The position numbers were made by a program, and so were the translations under genes. This document shows, piece by piece, positions 26,930 to 36,258 of a stretch of 64,000 nucleotides of DNA (positions are counted from its first letter, which is position 1; every line of letters starts with the position of its first letter). The DNA lies in the NCBI GenBank assembly GCA_012033335.1, contig JAAURB010000015.1, positions 1-64,000 of the forward strand. The letters are read 5' to 3'. A model generated the notes under the pieces. The model did not search any database. It saw nothing but the letters and a program-made list of their open reading frames with translations, and had not been told where the DNA came from. The stretch is from Oscillatoriales cyanobacterium RM2_1_1. GTDB lineage: Bacteria; Cyanobacteriota; Cyanobacteriia; Cyanobacteriales; Microcoleaceae.

Positions 26930-28546
26930 ATGGCAACCACTCTCAAAAAACGCCGAACCCGATCCAAAAAATCTAGAAAAAAATCGGGGATCCAGCAACC
27001 TGCCTTAAGCAAGTCACAAATCAAAGTTCGGCAGCGACAACGGGCAAAGGAACTAAAGAAACTCACAGGTTTAGTCGTATCCACTGGAATTGTCGCCCTG
27101 TTGGTGGGAATTGCTCTGTTTTTTGTCAAGGATGAGAAGCTGGCGATCGCCGGGGCCGGAGGGATTCTAGCCGTTGTATTGTGTTACCGCTATCCAATTC
27201 CGGGATTGTGGTTTTTTTTGATGTATATGCCCTTTTCTGGCACAGTTACCTACTGGATTGGTGGCGGCAACGCCCTGTTTCAATTGGCTAAAGATGGGTT
27301 CTATATTCCCGCCGTTCTGGCCTTGAATCAACAACTCAAGCGCAAACACCAACCGTTCTTGGTGGTCAAAGCCCTGAAGCAACCCCTGTATATTCTGCTT
27401 GTTTGTTGTGGATTGACCCTGATCTTTGTGAATGGCTTGCAGCAACTCAATCCCCAAGGGGATAAGCCGATCTTATTGGGATTATTGGGGTTAAAAGTGT
27501 TCATTGGTTACTTCCCCCTGATTACCTGTGCCTTTTATCAGATCAAGGGCAAAAAAGAACTGTTGTTTCTGATGCGGATGACCCTGGTGCTGGCTATTAT
27601 TTGTTGTGTTCTGGGGGTGATTCAGTATCAGTTTCTAGCTTCGGGTCGCTGTCAGGGAACCGATCACCTGACCGGGGATGACCTGTTTAAGGCCACCCTG
27701 GAGGCCAAGTGTTTGGTGGGGGGATCTCTAGTCTATAGCCCTTCCCAGAATATGGTTCGACTCCCGGGAACCTTTGTAGCTCCCTGGCAATGGGCCTGGT
27801 TTTTGATTTCTAATGCCGCTTTTGCCTTCGCCGTTGCCTTTAGCGATCCTTCGCCGAAGTGGCGGATTGCGGGGTTAGCGGGAATGGCTCTGGTATTTAT
27901 TAATGCTGCCATTTCCGGTCAACGGATTGCCCTAGCTGTAGTCCCCCTGATTACCATCATTCTGTTATTTCTCACGGGTCAGGTGGCAAACCTCAAACGT
28001 TTCCTGCCTGTTGCCGCTGGATTGGGGGTAATTTTACTGGGGGTGATTACCACCAATCCTGAAATCTTGCAGGAACGGATTGATAGTTTTGTTTCCCGCT
28101 GGCAAGCCTCCCCTCCCACAGAATTTATTGCAGAACAGTTTGCCTTTACCACCCAGGGAGATCTGGCCATTTTAGGAAATGGTTTGGGGCGCGCCACCAA
28201 CTCTGCCCGAATTTTTGGTGAGACCAAGCTGATTGAGACCTACTACCCGAAGTTAATCTATGAGATTGGGCCCCTGGGAACCCTGGCGTTTCTGGGATTA
28301 GTGACGGTGATTACCCTGACTACCTTTAAAACCTATCGTTCGATTAAGGAGAAAAACCTGCGGAGTTTTGGGGCTTCTCTCTGGGTATTCGTATTATTTA
28401 TCAGCTACAACACCTATTACTATCCCCTGGATGTTGACCCCGTTGCGGTGTATTACTGGTATTTTATCGGGGTGATTTATCGGCTGCCTGATATTGATAA
28501 ACAGGAGCAAAAACGCCTAAAAGAAGAGGCCCTAGAAATGGGATAA
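26930..28546 (+). CDS. hpsL: HpsL-like O-antigen-ligase/polymerase-type membrane protein
   Basis: Product of 538 aa. A very basic N-terminus (TLKKRRTRSKKSRKKSG) precedes 10-12 hydrophobic helices with a large loop (about 235-275) that contains two Cys (SGRCQGTDHL, EAKCLVGGSL), and the segment MVRLPGTFVAPWQWAWF. This is the layout of O-antigen ligase/Wzy proteins and resembles hormogonium polysaccharide protein HpsL of cyanobacteria. It probably polymerises or ligates an exported polysaccharide. The symbol rests on memory of the family and is moderately sure. It is in one unit with glmM and ends at a strong palindrome. Confidence 0.7.
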   Translation: MATTLKKRRTRSKKSRKKSGIQQPALSKSQIKVRQRQRAKELKKLTGLVVSTGIVALLVGIALFFVKDEKLAIAGAGGILAVVLCYRYPIPGLWFFLMYMPFSGTVTYWIGGGNALFQLAKDGFYIPAVLALNQQLKRKHQPFLVVKALKQPLYILLVCCGLTLIFVNGLQQLNPQGDKPILLGLLGLKVFIGYFPLITCAFYQIKGKKELLFLMRMTLVLAIICCVLGVIQYQFLASGRCQGTDHLTGDDLFKATLEAKCLVGGSLVYSPSQNMVRLPGTFVAPWQWAWFLISNAAFAFAVAFSDPSPKWRIAGLAGMALVFINAAISGQRIALAVVPLITIILLFLTGQVANLKRFLPVAAGLGVILLGVITTNPEILQERIDSFVSRWQASPPTEFIAEQFAFTTQGDLAILGNGLGRATNSARIFGETKLIETYYPKLIYEIGPLGTLAFLGLVTVITLTTFKTYRSIKEKNLRSFGASLWVFVLFISYNTYYYPLDVDPVAVYYWYFIGVIYRLPDIDKQEQKRLKEEALEMG

Positions 28547-28564
28547 ACCCACCTAAACCCCTAG

Positions 28565-28604
28565 GGGCGGGGTCACCCTGCCCAAATTTAGGGTGACCCC
28601 GCCC
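28565..28604. terminator. Perfect bidirectional stem-loop between convergent genes
   Basis: GGGCGGGGTCACCCT and AGGGTGACCCCGCCC form a 15-bp perfect stem around a 10-nt loop, between the convergent stops at 28546 and 28619. There is no long T-tract, so it works as a bidirectional end or RNA-stability element. Confidence 0.7.
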
Positions 28605-28618
28605 AAATCTCCTCAAAG

Positions 28619-29494
28619 TTAACGATTCATCCAGGCCCTTGTCCCAAAAAATTGACAGGAATGGGAGGCGATCTTAGCTGCAGATTTTACAGCTAGGAGA
28701 AACGGTTGCTGCAAAATAAAATGACAAAATGCCCCATGGAAAATATCCCCCGCCCCCAGGGAATCCAGACAGTTTACGGTAGGAACCTCTACCGTTGTAA
28801 ATTCATGATTTTGAAAACATTGAATTGGATTTTGTCCCTGGGTGATCGCAATTTGAGGAATTTCAAACTGAGTCAGATAGGCCAGGACATCGGCCTGGGA
28901 GCAGCAGCCCGGCGGATAAAAATCTGCCGAACACATAGCGTAATTCACATGGGGTAAAACCTTCTCCAATCCAGGTTTCCAGCTTCCGCCGTCGAGTACA
29001 ACTGTAATCCCTTTCAAACGGGCCTGTTGAGCCAACATCTCACTGACCGCCAGCTGATGCCCATCGATTAATACTACCTCAACCCCCTGAAGGGCCTGAA
29101 TCGGAATTGCCTGGGGAGACATCTGGGATTTAATGGCATTAATCGAAACAACAGCGCGATCGCTGGGCCGCTGACTAACGATAATGGAAGAAATAGGGGG
29201 GGGTTCAGTCCGTCTAGGATCGAGATCAAGCACCATGACATCCTGTTGGCGCAAGTCGGCTTCAATCAACTGAGTGATCGGATGAACCCCAACCACGCTC
29301 AACAATACAGCCCAATTGCCCAGATAACTAAAGGCTACCGCTGCATTGGTAGCTGGGCCTCCAGCCGATGCAGCATAGTCAGAGGCAACGACCTTCTGAT
29401 TAGAATGGGGATACTGTTGTACCCTGTAGATAAAATCAAGGGTGACAAGACCAATGAACAATCCTTGCTTTCTTGAGGGAGCCTGATCAGTCAT
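28619..29494 (-). CDS. PfkB family carbohydrate kinase
   Basis: Product of 291 aa. Ribokinase-family signatures: N-terminal GLFIGLVTLDFIYRV and SAGGPATNAAVAFSYLG, and C-terminal DSLGAGDIFHGAF with the catalytic Asp in GAGD and the anion hole. It phosphorylates a sugar or nucleoside with ATP; the substrate cannot be read. Cytoplasmic. The Cys-containing insertion YAMCSADFYPPGCCSQ is lineage-specific. Stands alone; divergent from rsmI. Confidence 0.9.
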   Translation of the reverse strand: MTDQAPSRKQGLFIGLVTLDFIYRVQQYPHSNQKVVASDYAASAGGPATNAAVAFSYLGNWAVLLSVVGVHPITQLIEADLRQQDVMVLDLDPRRTEPPPISSIIVSQRPSDRAVVSINAIKSQMSPQAIPIQALQGVEVVLIDGHQLAVSEMLAQQARLKGITVVLDGGSWKPGLEKVLPHVNYAMCSADFYPPGCCSQADVLAYLTQFEIPQIAITQGQNPIQCFQNHEFTTVEVPTVNCLDSLGAGDIFHGAFCHFILQQPFLLAVKSAAKIASHSCQFFGTRAWMNR

Positions 29495-29542
29495 GAATTG
29501 CGAGTTTGAGGTTGAATAATCTGGGAGTCGATGTCAGTTTAA

Positions 29543-29581
29543 CGGATAGGATTGGCGGATGGGATTGGCGGATGGGATTGG
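29543..29581. repeat. 13-bp tandem repeat, three units, upstream of rsmI
   Basis: CGGATAGGATTGG, CGGATGGGATTGG, CGGATGGGATTGG in direct succession, 75 bp upstream of the rsmI start. Only one base differs between units. Confidence 0.92.
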
Positions 29582-29608
29582 AATGGGCACAAACGATCCA
29601 TGGTGCAA

Positions 29609-29650
29609 TAAATTTTGTAGTGAATTTTGTAATGAATTTTGTAATGAATT
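29609..29650. repeat. 12-bp tandem repeat ending at the rsmI start region
   Basis: TAAATTTTGTAG, TGAATTTTGTAA, TGAATTTTGTAA, then TGAATT, ending 5 bp before the ATG at 29656. It takes the place where the ribosome binding site should be. Confidence 0.92.
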
Positions 29651-29655
29651 GAACC

Positions 29656-30501
29656 ATGACTGAAGCCGGGAAACTTTACATTGTTGGGACTCCGATTGGC
29701 AATCTGGAAGACATGACCTTTCGGGCAGTGAAAGTTCTCCAGTTAGTGGACTTGATTGCTGCAGAAGACACCCGTCACACAGGCAAACTACTGCATCATT
29801 TTCAGATTCAAACTCCCCAGATTAGTTACTACACCCACAATCAACAGCGCCGGATTCCAGAACTTCTAGAACGATTGTACCAAGGTCATACCATTGCCCT
29901 GGTTACGGATGCTGGAATGCCGGGAATTTCTGATCCGGGTTATGAACTGGTTCAGGCCTGTGTATCGGCTAAAATTTTGGTGATTCCAATTCCCGGAGTC
30001 AGTGCGAGTCTAACGGCCTTGAGTGTTTCTGGCTTGAGTTCTGAGCGGTTTGCCTTTGAGGGTTTTCTGCCGATTAAAGGCAAAGACCGACAGCAACGCC
30101 TGGAAAATCTGCAAGGCCAGACCCAAACCACCATTCTCTACGAAGCGCCCCACCGCTTGATCCAGACTTTGGCGGATCTGGCGGTGGTACTGGGGGAAGA
30201 GCGATCCATCGTTATCGCCAGGGAACTGACCAAACTCCACGAAGAGGTCTGGCATGGAACAATTGCCGGGGCGATCGCTGAATATGCCCAGCGCCACCCC
30301 AAAGGGGAGTTTACCCTGGTGATTGCCGGGGCTGATCTGACCATCGAAGTTCTCTCGGAGGCAAAGGTTCGGACTGAATTGCAAGCCCTATTGCATCAAG
30401 GATTCTCTCGCTCTCAAGCCAGTCGCCAACTTGCACAGTTCACGACGCTGCCTCGACGACAAATCTATCAAATTGCCCTGACTTTACCGGAGGACGAATA
30501 G
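29656..30501 (+). CDS. rsmI: 16S rRNA (cytidine1402-2'-O)-methyltransferase RsmI
   Basis: Product of 281 aa. SAM-dependent tetrapyrrole-methylase fold with RsmI hallmarks: YIVGTPIGNLEDMTFRAV, AEDTRHTGKLLHHF, VTDAGMPGISDPGYELV and FAFEGFLPIKGKDRQQRL. It 2'-O-methylates C1402 in the decoding centre of 16S rRNA together with RsmH. No Shine-Dalgarno can be seen because the 12-bp AT-rich repeat runs to the start; translation may depend on an unstructured leader. Confidence 0.95.
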   Translation: MTEAGKLYIVGTPIGNLEDMTFRAVKVLQLVDLIAAEDTRHTGKLLHHFQIQTPQISYYTHNQQRRIPELLERLYQGHTIALVTDAGMPGISDPGYELVQACVSAKILVIPIPGVSASLTALSVSGLSSERFAFEGFLPIKGKDRQQRLENLQGQTQTTILYEAPHRLIQTLADLAVVLGEERSIVIARELTKLHEEVWHGTIAGAIAEYAQRHPKGEFTLVIAGADLTIEVLSEAKVRTELQALLHQGFSRSQASRQLAQFTTLPRRQIYQIALTLPEDE

Positions 30502-30542
30502 TAGTCACCCCAGAATTTATTCAGGCGGGTAATTCCGTATCA

Positions 30543-30637
30543 TACAGCGTTTGCAACGCTGCTGGAGTACGAGAGGTGGCGGCGCACCGCGCCGCCACCT
30601 CTCAAATCTGTACCTCACGTGATTAGAAATCGCTATA
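30543..30637. repeat. Dispersed repeat family A, copy 2
   Basis: TACAGCGTTT...AATCGCTATA as in 22041-22132. The central hairpin is longer: a 15-bp perfect stem, GAGAGGTGGCGGCGC with loop ACC. The difference in length between the copies keeps base pairing, which suggests the RNA or cruciform structure matters. Confidence 0.88.
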
Positions 30638-30730
30638 ATTCTCAGTACATCATTGCTCTATCCGATGATTTAGTGATAGAAGTGCTTGCTTCTTGTACAC
30701 ACTAGGACTGGAAATCAAGAGCTCATCTAT

Positions 30731-31267
30731 CTATAAATGCCCAATGAGTTCTACTCGATCCTGACCATCTACTGCTTCCAGATAGACCTTAACGGCCTCT
30801 TCCCGTGCCGTTGGCAGTTCTTTCCCAATAAAATCTGGATGAATTGGCAATTGGCGATGACCTCGATCAACTAAAACAGCGAGGGTAATTGTTTCCGGGC
30901 GACCATAGTCATTGACCGCATTCAATGCGGCCCGAATTGTGCGTCCGCTGTAGATCACATCGTCTACCAACACGATAGTCTTGCCGGTGAGATCAATCGG
31001 AATTGAGGTTTTTGCGGGGGTTCGCATGGCTACTCGCTCCAGATCATCCCGGTAAAAGGTAATGTCTAGGGCCCCAACCGGAACCTGACATTGTTCCAAG
31101 AGTTCGATCTGCTGGGCCAATAACTGGGCTAAGGGAACTCCCCGAGTATAGATCCCAACCAGAACCAGATCAGACAAGTTTCCTGCTTTTTCGACAATCT
31201 GAGAGGCAAGCCGATTAACGGTTCGACGGAGTTCTTCGGCGGAGAGGATTTCAACAATTTTGGTCAT
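30731..31267 (-). CDS. pyrR: Bifunctional pyr operon regulator/uracil phosphoribosyltransferase
   Basis: Product of 178 aa. PRPP-binding motif [19 protein letters not shown] and PyrR features [26 protein letters not shown] and [18 protein letters not shown]. It has weak uracil phosphoribosyltransferase activity; in Gram-positives it binds pyr mRNA attenuators, while regulation in cyanobacteria is less clear and no pyr gene is adjacent. The YkgJ gene lies 31 bp upstream on the same strand and may share its transcript. Confidence 0.95.
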   Translation of the reverse strand: MTKIVEILSAEELRRTVNRLASQIVEKAGNLSDLVLVGIYTRGVPLAQLLAQQIELLEQCQVPVGALDITFYRDDLERVAMRTPAKTSIPIDLTGKTIVLVDDVIYSGRTIRAALNAVNDYGRPETITLAVLVDRGHRQLPIHPDFIGKELPTAREEAVKVYLEAVDGQDRVELIGHL

Positions 31268-31298
31268 TTTTAGTCTGGGTGAAACGTTACAAGGATTG

Positions 31299-31922
31299 TC
31301 AGGTTGGCGGCGATAATTCTTGAGTCGGCAAGTCTTGAGGCTGAACGGTCATCTGCAGGTAGAGCCCAAACCGCTCAATTGCAACTCTTAAGGCAGTATT
31401 AATCGGCATTCGCTCCTGTCCTAACGTCGGGTCAAGGTTGGTGATCTGTTGAGTCACTTCAGCAAAATTTGGCGCTTGAACCTGGTTCTGGGCGATCGCC
31501 CCTTGAGCCTGTGCCAGGATTGCTGGCAGGGCCGCTTTATGCTTCACACAGGCCGCCAGTTGCACCTGACCTGACTTTTGAGTGACCGTAGCAAAACCAA
31601 ACAGACGACAGATTGTCGGTCGCCAAGGATAAACCTGACAGCGCCCATTGCCTGGAATTGAGGGGTCGGGTTGATAGAAGACACATTGCCCTTGATATTG
31701 AGAGTCGGCAGCTCGCTGCAGCCAAAATTCGACTGTTTCCTGGCGGAAGAGTTCGATTACTAGGGGAAGAATTTCTAGAATTGTGGTCTCAACCTCAGGA
31801 TTTTCACAACACCAACCGCAACCGGGAGGACAATCCAGATGGGTTGCCGACTGAAAGGCCGCGATGGTTTGATCAATCTGAGTATAGGACTCCATCACCT
31901 GGGAGGCGATTCCAAGATCCAT
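31299..31922 (-). CDS. YkgJ family Cys-cluster protein
   Basis: I start at the ATG at 31922 (207 aa, [17 protein letters not shown]); the extension to 32018 would need TTG. Metal-chelating clusters CPPGCGWCC and [15 protein letters not shown] define the family (putative Zn or Fe-S binding), with a further Cys in [10 protein letters not shown]. The biochemical role is unknown. It precedes pyrR in the same direction. The region 31923-32220 contains a GGTTGGGAAACC hairpin near 32049 and no gene. Confidence 0.9.
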   Translation of the reverse strand: MDLGIASQVMESYTQIDQTIAAFQSATHLDCPPGCGWCCENPEVETTILEILPLVIELFRQETVEFWLQRAADSQYQGQCVFYQPDPSIPGNGRCQVYPWRPTICRLFGFATVTQKSGQVQLAACVKHKAALPAILAQAQGAIAQNQVQAPNFAEVTQQITNLDPTLGQERMPINTALRVAIERFGLYLQMTVQPQDLPTQELSPPT

Positions 31923-32220
31923 AATATTTTTTAGAGCAATGGTTAAAGGTAATTTTGAGGGTATCTTGATTAGATTGTAAATTGTAGCGCTCGGGGTTCG
32001 GACTAATGCCCGGATCAACTAACTGCACCTATCTTGAAATCTGTAATGAGGGTTGGGAAACCCAGCCCCTACCTGGGAAATGAAAAACTCTTAAATCTCC
32101 CCGAAACCGGGTCTGGATATGTCACACTAAAGGTATACCCAGGCATTATCTACAGCATGGTAACGTAATCTCAACCGGAAATCTAGCTCAAATCCTACGC
32201 ACCTTATCGTTTAAGTTCCT

Positions 32221-32814
32221 ATGATAGAACTCCTGGCTGCGCTTTCGGCATCAGCCGCAGCAGGGATGAGAATTGCCCTTCCTCTCCTTTTAATTGGTCT
32301 CCTGCGAACGGATCTCTGGTCACAAGTTCCGATATTGAATTATTTTTCTCCCCAAGTGATTGTCGGAGTCCTGGTCAGTTGGTCTTTATTCGAGCTGTTT
32401 GCTGCCACCCAGTTACTCGGACAACGAATTCTGCAAATTGTGCAGCTTGTTTTCAGTCCAGTTGTCGGAGCGATCATGGGAATTGCTGTGATTCGGGCCA
32501 CTGAGTTACCGGCATGGCTAGCCTGGATTTTGGCCATTGTAGGCGGCTTGCTAGCTTTAGTGCTTCAACTGGTTCAAGCTGGATGGTTTTATCGCTTGCG
32601 CGGCTTGCCACTCTGGGCAATTTTCGCTCAGGATGTACTGTGTATCTCGTTAGTCTTGTTTGCCCTAGGGGATCCCCAACGGGGGGGAGTTATTGCTCTG
32701 CTGTTGCTCTGGCTAGCAATTCGTAGCTCTAAGGAGTGGTATCACTGGTACAGAGGAAAAAGTACCCGAAACTCTCCCTATACACTTCCCCTTGATCAGC
32801 CAGATCAGGATTAA
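32221..32814 (+). CDS. DUF4126 family membrane protein
   Basis: Product of 197 aa. The start MIELLAALSASAAAGMRIALPLLLIGLLR is the glycine/alanine-rich first helix pair of DUF4126, followed by four or five further hydrophobic helices (for example LPAWLAWILAIVGGLLALVLQ). The short C-terminal tail is polar. Function is unknown. Monocistronic, followed by a repeat-family-A fragment. Confidence 0.85.
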   Translation: MIELLAALSASAAAGMRIALPLLLIGLLRTDLWSQVPILNYFSPQVIVGVLVSWSLFELFAATQLLGQRILQIVQLVFSPVVGAIMGIAVIRATELPAWLAWILAIVGGLLALVLQLVQAGWFYRLRGLPLWAIFAQDVLCISLVLFALGDPQRGGVIALLLLWLAIRSSKEWYHWYRGKSTRNSPYTLPLDQPDQD

Positions 32815-32836
32815 AACTATTGTTATGTAGCTGTGA

Positions 32837-32932
32837 TCCAGGGTTTCTCATGCGGCTGGAGTACGGGAGTAGTTAGCGAGATCGCCACCCACTCCCACGT
32901 CCTAACCTCACAGGATTGAAAATCGTTATAGC
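32837..32932. repeat. Dispersed repeat family A, copy 3 (diverged)
   Basis: GGTTTCTCATGCGGCTGGAGTACGGGAG...GATTGAAAATCGTTATA aligns with the other copies, but the central hairpin is replaced by AGTTAGCGAGATCGCC... and the left end is changed. It fills the gap between DUF4126 and lepB. Confidence 0.7.
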
Positions 32933-32933
32933 T

Positions 32934-33548
32934 CTACTGTTGTAAGTCCTCAGGATAAGGTAACTTGCCCCCTAAACCTTGAACCCGATCAATCGGCCAG
33001 AATCTCAGTACGGCACGACCAATAATGTTTTCCCGGGGGACATAACCCCATTTGCGGCTATCGTAACTGTTGTTGCGGTTATCCCCCATCACCACATAGC
33101 TATCCGCTGGTACCACCTCTGGCCCCCAATCCTCATTGGGAACCTCAGCAATATAGTCCTCTGGCAGAACCTCACCATTGACATAGACCCGCCCATCTTT
33201 GACCTCAACCATATCTCCCGGCAAGCCAATAATCCGCTTGATAAAAGCATCCTTGTACTGGGCCTTAAGCTGGTCTGGAGGAGAAAAAACGACTACATCT
33301 CCCCGATGAGGTTGATGGAAGCGATAACCCAACTTATCGATAATCAAGCGATCATTAATTTCCAAAGTTGGCTCCATGGAACCTGAAGGAATATAACGCG
33401 CTTCAGCAACAAAAGTGCGAATTCCCAAAGCCAAAATAATGCTGAGGCCCACGGTCTTCACCCCTTCAATCCAGGGGTTCTCTTCTCTAACAGGAGTTGG
33501 TTTTATGGATTCTGGTTTGGGCACTCTACTCATAGGTTTTTTATTCAC
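32934..33548 (-). CDS. lepB: Signal peptidase I
   Basis: Product of 204 aa, GTG start at 33548 or ATG at 33533. One N-terminal membrane anchor ([18 protein letters not shown]), catalytic Ser in PSGSMEPTL (S57) and catalytic Lys in [11 protein letters not shown] (K104), plus [17 protein letters not shown]. It cleaves signal peptides on the outside of the cytoplasmic or thylakoid membrane. The N-terminal 25 residues ([17 protein letters not shown]) are a lineage-specific cytoplasmic tail. Complete. Confidence 0.95.
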   Translation of the reverse strand: MNKKPMSRVPKPESIKPTPVREENPWIEGVKTVGLSIILALGIRTFVAEARYIPSGSMEPTLEINDRLIIDKLGYRFHQPHRGDVVVFSPPDQLKAQYKDAFIKRIIGLPGDMVEVKDGRVYVNGEVLPEDYIAEVPNEDWGPEVVPADSYVVMGDNRNNSYDSRKWGYVPRENIIGRAVLRFWPIDRVQGLGGKLPYPEDLQQ

Positions 33549-33762
33549 AAGCGAGCAATAGAATAAATCAGGCAGGACTGAACAGGCATTACAGAAATTA
33601 CCGCCAAATTAGAACGAAACAACATCAACTTTTCAGGCGTGATTGAACTTGCGCTCCTAAAGTCATGATTCGATGAATCTGCAGTTCAAATCTGAAACTC
33701 AAATCTACAGCTTTAGGTCGCTGCAATCTATACAGTAATCTTGATCATACCAAATTCAAACT

Positions 33763-34854
33763 TTAGTCTTCAAATTGCAACATCTCCATAATCTGATCCT
33801 CATCAAAGATTTTCTTAGGACGCAACAGTAAAACCACCCGCCCATAGAGTTTAATGTCTGGAGCCTGCTCAAACCATTGCACCTCAAGTTGGCCATGAAC
33901 AACGGTTTCCGCCAGAAAGTAGCTGTCGGCATCCCATTGGCGCTGAGCTCGATCCACCATCACAAGCACGATTTCTGAATTGCCGGGCAAATTGGGCAGG
34001 CGATCGCCCGGAATCAGAAAAGCGACTGGATCTTCTGCCGCTAACACCACGCGCCATCCCGGCAGCGGCACCCAGGCCCCCGTACCAGAAAACTTCACCA
34101 TCCGAAAGGGCTCAATTTCCTCCGTCAACGGAACTGCTTTTAAGTCCTCCACCGTTAACGGAAATTCCCCCACCACCGGAATCAACCGGGGCAACTGCTC
34201 CTCAGCCTCTACCCGATAGACTGGAAGTTGTGGCGCAGACCGCTGGGAAACAACGGTAAAATCCATCAATAACTGTTCAAGCTGCTGGCGAGCGGCAGCG
34301 GAATGCACAACTTTGAGCCCCCTGGCAATCAACCGCGATCGCTCCTGCAAATCCCGCTGCTGTCGGGCTAGTCGCCAGGTTTGATAGGCTACGGCATCGC
34401 CAGGATGGTGGCTGAAGCCTTCTGGCAGGTGGGGCAGTCGGGAGAACTCCTTGATAGCCTTGGCCAGATCCCGAGCCTCATCGGCATCTAAGTTTTTATT
34501 CAGGACTAGCTCTGCGGCGGTCACCCGCTCCGTTTGATTCAGAATCCGCAATTCATACAAGATATCGCTACCCTGTTGCTGAAAGTGCGATCGCACGGCA
34601 TCTGGAGCATCCCCATTCACTAGGGAGATATAAACCTGGGAAGCAACAATGACCTGATTTTGCTGTACGGGTTCAAATCCAGTGTCTTCAAAAATTTGTT
34701 GGGTGCTATGGCCTGCTTTCTGGAGGGTGGCGCAGGCCTGACCCCAGGCCACCCAGGTTGCTTCTTTGCGCCGCAGCAATTGCAGGAGATTGGTCAATTC
34801 TGCGGTTTGACTGGTGGGTTCAGGGGAGTTTAAAGGATCTTGTGAAAGGGTCAT
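33763..34854 (-). CDS. raf1: RuBisCO accumulation factor 1
   Basis: Product of 363 aa, typical length. N-terminal alpha-helical domain (LLQLLRRKEATWVAWGQACA, HSTQQIFEDTGFEPVQQNQV), flexible linker and C-terminal beta-rich dimerisation domain (FRMVKFSGTGAWVPLPGWRV, DADSYFLAETVVHGQLEVQW). Raf1 is the assembly chaperone that holds folded RbcL dimers on the way to the L8S8 enzyme. The rbc genes are not in the window. The gap upstream (34855-35594) is long. Confidence 0.95.
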   Translation of the reverse strand: MTLSQDPLNSPEPTSQTAELTNLLQLLRRKEATWVAWGQACATLQKAGHSTQQIFEDTGFEPVQQNQVIVASQVYISLVNGDAPDAVRSHFQQQGSDILYELRILNQTERVTAAELVLNKNLDADEARDLAKAIKEFSRLPHLPEGFSHHPGDAVAYQTWRLARQQRDLQERSRLIARGLKVVHSAAARQQLEQLLMDFTVVSQRSAPQLPVYRVEAEEQLPRLIPVVGEFPLTVEDLKAVPLTEEIEPFRMVKFSGTGAWVPLPGWRVVLAAEDPVAFLIPGDRLPNLPGNSEIVLVMVDRAQRQWDADSYFLAETVVHGQLEVQWFEQAPDIKLYGRVVLLLRPKKIFDEDQIMEMLQFED

Positions 34855-35594
34855 GCTGATGGATTAAAAATTTTTAGACGAGGTAGACTAAAACGGGATT
34901 GTGATCAAGGGTCAACATTAGCAGTTGAGGTTCGGCAGTTGAGGTTCTGGCCTCAACTGTAAAGTTAAAGTTCTGGGCTAAAGTTCTAGAAATTATCCTT
35001 AATTTTAGGTCAGTTCCCCTCACGATCCCAGGAATATTGATTTTTTCTGAATATTTCAGCCAGGATTCTATTGTTGGGGATTTGAAAGATGCCCAAAAAA
35101 GTGGGTCAAATTCTCTGAAATGATTAAAACCCTCCGTTGCTCAGGTTGAGGAGATTTCCAGTTCAGGAGATTAAAGCGGAGGAGGTAGAACGGGCTTACA
35201 TAGTTCTGAATCAAGATCCGGATCGATCAGTCAATAAAATTTCTGACAAAGCCACCCTCAATGAAGCAGCTCAGTCGATTCAGCCCCAATCAGGAGCAGT
35301 TGGCCGCTCAAAGCCAGTTGGGCTCTACAGCTCAATGTTAACAGAAATCACCCGGAGAGATGACCTAGAGAAATTCCCAGCAGAACATCAAGCACCCCGA
35401 CAAAAACTTTGATAGTGATAGAAATTTAGGGTTTTTTCCAGACTTCAATCCTGGTAATCTGCTATTATTTTCATGGCAATTGTGGGTTCATTCAACACTA
35501 AACTTGCAGACGCTAACTTGCAGACGCTAAAGTGCCCAACATTCCCGGTTCAAACTTTAAGTATGTCACTGAAATTTAACCAAGGACTCCATTC
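34855..35594. other. 740-bp region between divergent raf1 and lipoprotein genes
   Basis: GCAGTTGAGGTTC occurs twice at 34920-34947, followed by an inverted GGCCTCAACTG. AACTTGCAGACGCT is tandemly doubled at 35501-35528. A 91-codon reading from TTG 35137 to 35412 is hydrophilic and unlike anything I know; I do not call it a gene. Confidence 0.5.
35501..35528. repeat. 14-bp tandem duplication AACTTGCAGACGCT
   Basis: Two perfect adjacent copies 67 bp upstream of the lipoprotein start. Confidence 0.92.
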
Positions 35595-36143
35595 ATGAAC
35601 CTCAAATTCCCTAGATTTACCCAGCAAATTCTGGCTCTGGTATTTGCAACCGTACTGTTTTTGACCACTGCCTGTACCCAACCCACTAGTCAAACTACTG
35701 CGCCCATGAGCACTCCTATGACTTCTATAGAAGCAGTTGAAACTCAAGCTCAGCGTTCAGTAGATGCGGTAGAAGCGAAAATGGAAGCAGCCGGCAAAAC
35801 CACAGAAGCACTCAAAACCCAAGTTCAGCGTTCCCTAGACACTGTGGTCGATCAAATGCAAGAAGCCGGTAAAACCACAGAGACAACCACAGAAGAAGCC
35901 ATTAAATCTCTCAAATCAACCTTGAAACAATCAGTTGATAAAGTCTCTGATGCCGTTACAGAAGCAGTTGAAGAAAGCGGAAAGGCATTTCAAACAACTG
36001 CTACAGAAGAAATCAAAGAAAAACTCAATGCAGACTCCGTAGAGGAAGCAGTTGAAGCCATTGGCAATCAGGTGGAACGGGCATTTGATCAAGCGCTTGA
36101 GGAAACCACTGATGCCGTTAAACAAGCGATTGGCAATAACTAA
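35595..36143 (+). CDS. Putative lipoprotein with long amphipathic repeats
   Basis: Product of 182 aa. N-terminus KFPRFTQQILALVFATVLFLTTAC ends in a lipobox (LTTAC), so Cys27 is probably lipid-modified. The remainder is almost wholly helical and Glu/Thr/Ala/Lys-rich with internal repeats: EAAGKTTEALKTQVQRSLD and EAGKTTETTTEEAIKSLKS. It has no aromatic residues except one Phe-rich end, so it is an extended coiled-coil or apolipoprotein-like helical bundle. Function unknown; it may protect membranes or the envelope (inference). Ends at a bidirectional terminator. Confidence 0.8.
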   Translation: MNLKFPRFTQQILALVFATVLFLTTACTQPTSQTTAPMSTPMTSIEAVETQAQRSVDAVEAKMEAAGKTTEALKTQVQRSLDTVVDQMQEAGKTTETTTEEAIKSLKSTLKQSVDKVSDAVTEAVEESGKAFQTTATEEIKEKLNADSVEEAVEAIGNQVERAFDQALEETTDAVKQAIGNN

Positions 36144-36222
36144 ATCCAGTCAACCGTGTTAATCTAGAACATTAATCTAGACAGGTTTTTACAGGCTCAG
36201 GTATGGGTTTGACTTTGGAAAT

Positions 36223-36251
36223 AAATTCCTCTCCTGTCAGGAGAGGAATTT
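36223..36251. terminator. Bidirectional terminator between lipoprotein and HAD genes
   Basis: AAATTCCTCTCCTG and CAGGAGAGGAATTT are a 14-bp perfect inverted repeat separated by one T; it sits between convergent stops at 36143 and 36259. On the minus strand it is followed by TTTATTT. Confidence 0.8.
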
Positions 36252-36258
36252 GAGAAAT

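Noticed and set aside
35137-35412. 91-codon open frame starting with TTG upstream of the lipoprotein gene
   Set aside because: No ATG/GTG start, no ribosome site, no recognisable motif; amino-acid composition looks random.
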